Positions 57,837-64,000 of a DNA stretch of 64,000 bases are shown one piece after another. The stretch lies in NCBI GenBank assembly GCA_963971225.1, contig OZ020269.1:3844001-3908000 (forward strand), read 5' to 3'. Numbering within the stretch: position 1 is the stretch's first letter; each line of letters starts with the position of its first letter. The notes under the pieces are model-generated. The model saw only the letters and a list, made by a program, of their open reading frames with translations, was not told the origin of the DNA and ran no database searches. Position numbers and translations under genes: made by a program. The DNA is from Melieria omissa. Taxonomy: Eukaryota; Arthropoda; Insecta; Diptera; Ulidiidae.

Positions 57837-59271
57837 TTAAAATTTAGCCATGCGGGATCGGTGAGCAGCTGCCGCCAGTATGCCGGAAAGGACAACAGCG
57901 AAGAATTCCACAACTGCCACAGCAATGCCGCCGTAGCGAACGTACTGCAAGTTGGAGTCCCAGAAATCGTAGAATGCGTCCTTACAGCCAGGCATACTGG
58001 AGTATGTGGAGGCAGCACAACTTGTCAGCAGATCCAAGGAGCCGCAGCAGGAGCTCGGCACCGACAGGCCGGCGGTCGCATAGTCCACGTAGTTGATGTA
58101 GCCGCAGCATTTGAACTATGAATATTAAAGGCAAGAAATTCAGAGCAAGGAAGCAGAATCAATTGAGGACAACACGGCGACACTTACGGTGACCTCCAAA
58201 ATGTTCATTGGACTGTCCGCGGCGCCATTATCCTCCAGCCACGCCTTGTGCACAATGCTGGACATGGTGTTTAGGAAGTCTTGGCGATGAGTGAATACCC
58301 AAACTATCAGCGCAATTTGCAGGCACAGCAGAACGAACATGAAGATGGAGTACTGAAAGCATTGAAGGCAATGTGAATGGGGTCAAGTGGATGTGGGCGT
58401 TTGTGGATGTACAGTCGTCTGCGTTCCTCACCATAATAATGCAGCAGCCGATCTCCTTCGCTGCGCCACAGCAGCCGAAGAACGAGACGATGAAAATGAC
58501 GCTGCCCAGCACAATCACCAGAATTGGAATAGTGTTGGTGTGAACGGCCTCGTTGAAGGACTGGAAATCGCCCATGGTGCCCAGGATAACGCCGCCCAGC
58601 ACGATGAGCAGTATACCGGCAATCTGAGGATTGGACAGTAATTGGTTTCCCCATTTCAAGTACAACTCAAGTGCAGATAGTTTTCGTGCAGTTATACATG
58701 ACTAATACGTACGACATCACAAACGAAAATAGATATGCCAAATGGGTGATTTATTTGTATTACTTATTTCACTATTGAAAATCTTATCTGTGTGGGTAAA
58801 AACAAACTGGGCTTTACTTATTTGTAGAAGTTATTCCGGTCGAAACAATTTATACTTTTTTGTGGCCAACGTAGGAGCCACATGGAGACATGTTGCATGT
58901 GGCATGCAAAGATTCGTTAAAACGCCGATTTTCCATTTAAGAAATTCTCTATCCATAGAGCGACACGGCTTTGGTTTTTGACAGCCAGCAACTTCGAATC
59001 GTTTTTAAAGCGCTCATTGGGTTTGATGAAAGCACAATTGTTTCAATCGACTTTTATTAATATTGAATTCTTTTTAAATTATTTCAAAATACAAATATTC
59101 AAGAGAGATAAATTTGTATATCGATTTTTCATTAAAATTTATCTTGCTTAACTTTTTTTTAATTTCAGTTAGGTAGAAAAGTTGCATGTAAAAACACAAA
59201 AAAACACTTACCACACACAGCAAATTGAAGAAATACAAGATCCATTTTATCATAGAGTCGCAACAGTCCAT
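57837..59271 (-). CDS. Tetraspanin gene D, Tsp42E cluster member (Tsp42Ec position)
   Basis: Predicted 231-aa tetraspanin. Coding exons are 59212-59271, 58432-58623, 58188-58352 and 57837-58115, phase 0 with GT-AG ends. Exon 1 codes MDCCDSMIKWILYFFNLLCV. Exon 2 holds TM1 end and TM2 (FFGCCGAAKEIGCC). Exon 3 holds TM3 (YSIFMFVLLCLQIALIVWVF). Exon 4 fuses the large loop (FKCCG, PSSCCG, a Cys, GCKDAF) with TM4. Exon sizes for exons 1 and 2 equal those of gene C. It differs from genes A-C in lacking the intron before TM4 and in its tail, which is LAAAAHRSRMAKF in place of the usual ANxxRN ending. Identity as Ec rests on gene order only. Confidence 0.87.
58624..59211. other. Intron 1 of tetraspanin gene D
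   Basis: 588-base intron, GTAAGT donor and CTCAG acceptor on the minus strand. No repeat or gene recognised. Confidence 0.75.
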
Positions 59272-59696
59272 TTTGAATAATTTTTCGCACTTGCTTGTTT
59301 TGACTATTTTGTATTGTTCACGCCTTTGCGTCGTTTTATTTGAAAACTTTTCAAATGTTTTATATTTTCATTGTTAGCGATTGTAACGTTTCAAGTGTTT
59401 TCGTTCGAATGATAGAACCATTATTTAAATGTTTGTCTATAAATTCAATTAACACGGAAGCCCACCAATGATAACGGCGAAATATCACAACTTATCATTT
59501 TCTGTGTAATCCGCAACTTTTGTCGAATAGATAAAATGTTGGTCACAAAATGTGTACCCCACATTGTTAGCACATATCGAGTGCATCCAAAAGTCTTCAA
59601 TAAGAGAAAGTTTGCCAACAGGGTTGCCACCCCTATTGCACATATAGTATGTGTACAATATATATTTTTTTTAATACCTCAGCAAACTGTTTCCTC
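59272..59696. other. Upstream region of tetraspanin gene D
   Basis: Presumed 5' UTR and promoter of gene D, then the 3' end of the LOA-like element. No specific site was identified. Confidence 0.45.
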
Positions 59697-59768
59697 TTAG
59701 ATTAGATTAGATTTGAAGGGGGAATGTGCACTGAGACCAAAGCTGATCTATTGTGCCCCCCTACAACT

Positions 59769-62700
59769 TTAGAGAACGTCCCCTAGTCCCACCGACCTAA
59801 TAAAGCTTAGTAACTTACGTGGGAGAAGGTGTTTGACGTTTTCTTCTGCAAGCCAGTACTGGCCCAGGTGCTGTCTCCTACTACGGCATACCGCATCGCA
59901 GTACAGTATGACGTGCTCAGGGGTTTCCTCCGCTGTTCCACAGAGTCTGCAGACGCTTACCTGTTCTATCCCGATTGTTTGCATATGTTTCCTCATCCTG
60001 CAGTGCCCGGTTAACAGCCCGGTGACTAGTCTAAGCTGGGTTTTTCCCAGTCTGAGGCATTCTTCACTCCATCTGGAGTTATAACCTTTAATGAAGATTT
60101 TCGATTGCCTAAGACCTGTGGCATTTGACCAGTGTTCTGAGTTCCTGGTTCTTTCCTCAAGTTTTAGTGACTCTGCTAGAGTGCTTTTGCCCAGCCCAAT
60201 GAAAGGTTCTGGTGCAAGGGGCATTATAGCTGCCCCAGTTCTAGCAAGACTATCAGCCTCCTCATTTCCCTCTAATCCTCTATGTCCTGGGACCCAGAGG
60301 ATTTTAACCTGGTTATCTGTGCCCAGTTTATTCAATGCTTCTATGCATTCCAGCACCAACCCTGAGGTAATCTCATACGAGATTAGTGCTTTGATGGCTG
60401 CTTGACTGTCAGAACAAATGACTATATCTTGCCCCCTGTACAAACGTTCGAGGTTAATCTGTACACAGAGCCTGATGGCATATAACTCTGCTTGAAATAT
60501 GCTGGGTGTATTCCCCATGGGCTCGTAGTGCTTGAAGCGAGGTCCAAATACCCCCGCTCCTGTTCCATCGTGCGTTTTGGAGCCATCTGTGAACCACGTA
60601 ATAGTATGTGGTTTGAAATGGGACTGGTGTGCTTCCCAGTCCCAGTCCACTTTGTTACTCATACATACTACGAAGTTTTTCCCGTAGTTATACTACGTTT
60701 TCGCTATTGTATCCATTGGGTACAATACATAGGGGTTACTAACAGATAACACGTCCAAATCTCTGCGACTTAGAACGTGATCCCCCCCTTTACTGGTTCT
60801 GGCCAGCCCAATGATAGTGCGCATGGCCGCCATTTCAATTGCTATTTGCAATGGTGATATATTGAGTATCACCTCCAGTGCCACCGTGGGACAGGTTCTC
60901 ATAGCCCCTGTAATGCACGTGGACGCCAGTCGCTGGACCTTATTTAACCGATTCCTCACTGTAGTGAGTTTGGTTCTTAAGGCCCATGCCACTGCTGCAT
61001 ATGTGAGTACTGGCCTCACTATCATGATGTACAACCATCTCAGTATACCTGGTTTACAGCCCCAGGTTCTACCTGCTAATGATCTACACACCATGACTGC
61101 CTTCGTTGCTTTGCCGATAACTGCCTCAGCATGTTTATTCCAGAGTAACTTCGAATCTAGTGTTACACCTAGATACTTTACCTCCGGCTTGCTTGCGATG
61201 CTCTTGCCAAGCAAGCGTATCGCCCGCATGTGCTGCAGTTTCCTTTTTAGTGGAAATGGTACTACGGTGGTTTTATCCGGGTTTATTCGTAAGCCTGCCC
61301 GGGCTCACCATTCTTGGGTTAATTTTAACCCTCTCTGAATTATGTCGCACAGAGTGTCTTCGAACTTTCCTCTGGCAACAATGACAATGTCATCGGCATA
61401 ACCTTGACAGATTATGCCACTGCTTGTCAGTATATCAAGGAGCTCGTCTACAACCAGGCTCCACAGTAGTGGTGATAATACACCACCCTGAGGGCAACCC
61501 CTGGTCGTCAGTACACTCCTGGTGGTTGAGCCCACCTTCGTTACTGCCGTTCTGGTGGTAAGCATAGCTTTTACCCAGCGGCTGAGAGTGATTTCTACCC
61601 CTCTTCGGTTAAGTGCTCTTTCTATTGCCTCATGGGAGGTATTATCGAAGGCTCCTTCGATGTCCAAGAAAGCGTACAACACAGTCTCTTTATTCGTAAG
61701 AGCATTTTGAATCAGACTCGTGAGCTGGTATAGGGCAGTCTCCGTCGATCTTCCTGCCCTATACGCATGCTGCGCAGCATGAAGAGGTTGTCTCTTGAGC
61801 GTCACGGTTCGTATGTGCTGGGAGGATGCCATCCGGCCCTGGCGATTTGAAAGGTGTTCAGTGCCCAGTCAATCCTTCCCTGAGAGATGACTTTGTTCGC
61901 CAACTCCCAGTCTCTTCTGTCTGGTAGGTACATACTGCACTCGCCGGGTGTGTCCCGCGAGACTGCCCCGGGAAAATGTGCGTTAAGAAGAGCGAGAGCC
62001 CTTTGCTCTTCATTTCGTGTGTATCCCCCATCCGGAAGCTTGAGAGCCATCTTATTCTCCACCCCTCCTTTTGCGAGGGCTTTATGTAGTCTCGCCGCCT
62101 GGGGGGTGGATGATATCTCCTCGCAAAACGTATGGAAACTGGTTCTCTTTGCCTTGCGTACTTCTTTTGTATACTTGGTGATTGCAGTGGTGTATTCCTG
62201 CCATTCACCTGTCCGCTTTGCCCTGTTGAAGAGCCTCCGGGATTCGGATCTGAGCTTCGCCAGGGTCTTGTTCCACCATGGTGTGGACTTCTTCCTGGTT
62301 TTTGTACTTTCGGGGCAGCTTGAGTGATAGGCATTCATCACTGCTCCGTTCAGGACGCTAACCGCCTGCTCGATTTCGAGTGGATGCCGCATCCTACCAC
62401 GAATATCGAGCAAGGGTCGATCCTCTTCTAGTAGTTTAGTGAAGATTCCCCAGTCGGCTTTCCTGGGGTTTCTGGTTGGAGGTATCTCCATTATGTCACC
62501 TGCTATTTTAAACTCGATCATCCTATGATCTGAGAGAGAAGGTTCATTTGACACCATCCAGTCAGACACATAGTCACTGATCCTACTATTACCTATGGTA
62601 AGATCAAGGACCTCCTGCCTAGCCCTAGTCACGAACGTCGGTGAGTTTCCCGAATTAAATATAACTAGGTTAGTTGCTAATATATAGTATAACAGGTACT

Positions 62701-63620
62701 CACCCCTGATGTTGTCATTGGTGCTGCCCCAGATGGTGAGGTGGGCGTTCATATCGCCGCCTAGCAGGAGAGGCAAGGCGTTTGCCCTGCAGTATTCCAC
62801 TAGGCCCTGCACTTCCTGGGGGGATACCATCATGTCCTCGCCTGGAAAGTAAGCGGACGCTAGGACGATCTCAAGGTCACGTCCCTCGATTTTGACCGTC
62901 ATCGCCATCGCTACCAGGTCCCTGGACATGTACTCTGAAATACAAACATAGTTAATATTGTAACGATGAGACAGTCTGTCGCTGTGCAAGGCAACCCTGC
63001 CGCTACGTGCCGTGCTATAACCCAACCTGGCAACGACGGCCGCGATAGTAGCTTTTAGTCCAATCTGGCAGCGACGGCCGCGATAATAACTCTTAGTCCA
63101 ACCTGGCAATGATGGAAACTTTTAGTCCACTCCGGAATGTGCGGGAACGATCTGCGCGATGGCCTGAGAGGTATAAAAGGCAGCCGGATGCGGCGCAGCG
63201 AGTCAGTCTGGTTTTGACAAGTGAAGTTGCCACACGGAGTAATTAAGCAAATACTTAAGTGTACGAACAGTAAAGTGTAAAACTGTGAATAATAAAGTGA
63301 CTGTTGGTTTTGAATTGGCTGCGTTTAAGAAACTGACTGTGTTTTATTTTCAAATTACACAATCCAGAGATACGTAACAGCCCACTAGACGTAGTATTCG
63401 TAACAATATCTTTCTTAATCATGATGCAGGCACGAGGTATCTCGTACCTTGTGTCATAAATTACCCTGGTTTGCGTCGAGTTGAGTTCCTGTACCAGCGC
63501 CGCCCCGATGTGGTCTCGGGTGAACTTGTGCGCTAGGACGGTCGATGCCGCCTTCGCGTGATGAAGGTTGATTTGGACAACCTTCATTGCTCGAGTGTTA
63601 GAGCTATGGAGAGGACTCAA
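59769..63620 (-). pseudogene. LOA-like ORF2 (endonuclease-RT-RNase H), broken
   Basis: Polyprotein of a target-primed retrotransposon. Endonuclease starts at about 63590 (VVQINLHHAKAAS), is cut by the solo LTR, and resumes near 62950 with LLLGGDMNAH and SDHRMIEF. RT begins PFKSPGPDGILPA in a shifted frame near 61830, then jumps to LHAAQHAYRAGRSTET, losing roughly 70-80 residues of the fingers. RT core: DIEGAFDNTS, CPQGGVLSPLLW, catalytic YADDIV. In-frame TGA (61305-61307) and TAG (60693-60695) interrupt RT and the RT-RNase H link. RNase H and tail are intact at 59769-60662 (FTDGS, SDSQAAI, VPGHRGLEGNEEAD, then CRLCGTAEETPEHV zinc-like motif). It cannot be active. Confidence 0.85.
62959..63405 (+). 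mobile_element. Solo LTR of the gag-less gypsy family
   Basis: 447-bp LTR (TGTAAC...GTAACA) homologous to the LTRs at 32163 and 37571, with several substitutions and a different arrangement of the about 46-bp inner units. Flanked by the 4-bp duplication ATAT (62955-62958 and 63406-63409). No internal region, so recombination between two LTRs probably removed it. It keeps TATAAAAG and TCAGT. Confidence 0.92.
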
Positions 63621-63693
63621 TGTCCATCTCGAGCAGGGCCGTTAACGATATCTCGTCCGACAGCTGCTCCTCTATTTCCTCGTTTGTGCTGCC

Positions 63694-63990
63694 TTATAGC
63701 CCCAGCGCCCCAACTGCTCCGGCTTTCTCCCCGACCTTCGGTGAAGTCCCGGGTTCGGTGGAGGGCTTCGTTGCGCCTGAGTTTACCGCCTCTGCCGGTG
63801 GATTCCCGACTTCGGCTGGTTCTGTGGGGGGCACTTCCACACTGTGCGGGCCTCCAGATTTGGGAATATGGACTGGGATACTCCCAAACCTGAAATTAAG
63901 AGCATTGCCATTTCCCCTGATCGCCGCGAAGGACACTTCGTCAACGGTCAGATTCCATAGCATGCCTTTGCCCTCCTCTTTGGAAGTCAC
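63694..63990 (-). CDS. LOA-like ORF1, C-terminal part
   Basis: 98-residue open frame whose upstream part is short of the window edge. It ends in a P/G/E/A-rich, low-complexity tail (PPTEPAEVGNPPAEAV). Its position just 5' of ORF2 on the same strand marks it as the end of the element's ORF1. The nucleic-acid-binding part is not visible here. Confidence 0.5.
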   Translation of the reverse strand: MTSKEEGKGMLWNLTVDEVSFAAIRGNGNALNFRFGSIPVHIPKSGGPHSVEVPPTEPAEVGNPPAEAVNSGATKPSTEPGTSPKVGEKAGAVGALGL

Positions 63991-64000
63991 AACCTTCCAA

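Larger units (their letters stand above)
59697..64000 (-). mobile_element. LOA-like non-LTR retrotransposon, runs off the right edge
   Basis: Minus-strand jockey-group element. The 3' end is an AATCT-type repeat at about 59697-59712. Upstream come RNase H, RT, endonuclease and the ORF1 C-terminus (63694-63990, ending before the ORF2 start near 63590). A solo LTR splits the endonuclease at 62959-63405. The remaining 5' part is outside the window. Confidence 0.85.

Overview
The window reads as nuclear DNA of a higher fly (Diptera). Four tetraspanin genes lie head to tail on the minus strand, and their proteins and order look like the Tsp42E cluster of Drosophila (Ec, Ed, Ee, Ef). Introns are longer than in Drosophila and the spaces between genes are packed with transposons. 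A tephritid-like fruit fly is my best guess, but that is inference and no species marker was seen.

Layout. 1-8.3 kb: AT-rich DNA with no gene I can support. 8.3-13.7 kb: tetraspanin gene A (five coding exons, 220 aa; Tsp42Ef position). 13.7-16.4 kb: spacer. 16.4-27.7 kb: tetraspanin gene B (four coding exons, 228 aa; Tsp42Ee-like), with a 10.5 kb first intron. 28.1-29.7 kb: decayed piggyBac-like element. 32.2-38.0 kb: a Ty3/gypsy retrotransposon lacking gag, whose 5' LTR holds a P- or Mutator-like TIR element that in turn holds a Harbinger-like palindromic element. 38.4-50.1 kb: a mariner split by a short non-LTR fragment, which is split by a gypsy/errantivirus with gag, pol and env; that element carries its own TIR element and a P-like MITE. 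50.3-52.9 kb: internally deleted LOA-like non-LTR element. 53.8-55.7 kb: tetraspanin gene C (229 aa; Tsp42Ed-like). 56.6-57.3 kb: relic of another non-LTR element. 57.8-59.3 kb: tetraspanin gene D (231 aa; Tsp42Ec position). 59.7-64 kb: a second LOA-like element, split by a solo LTR and running off the right edge.

All 14 introns I infer in the tetraspanin genes are phase 0 with GT-AG ends, and the joined exons give full four-pass proteins with CCG loops. These genes should encode plasma-membrane or endosomal scaffold proteins. The transposons form a stacked record of insertions with target duplications that can be read directly: TTAA, TA, TTA, ATAT, TAAA and 8-9 bp types. The most interesting signals are the five-deep nest around 38.4-50.1 kb, two related CAAGG-ended TIR elements that each sit inside a 5' LTR, a tRNA-Leu-like stretch extending past the normal primer binding site, and a MITE whose own terminal repeat supplies the stop codon that truncates an errantivirus pol.
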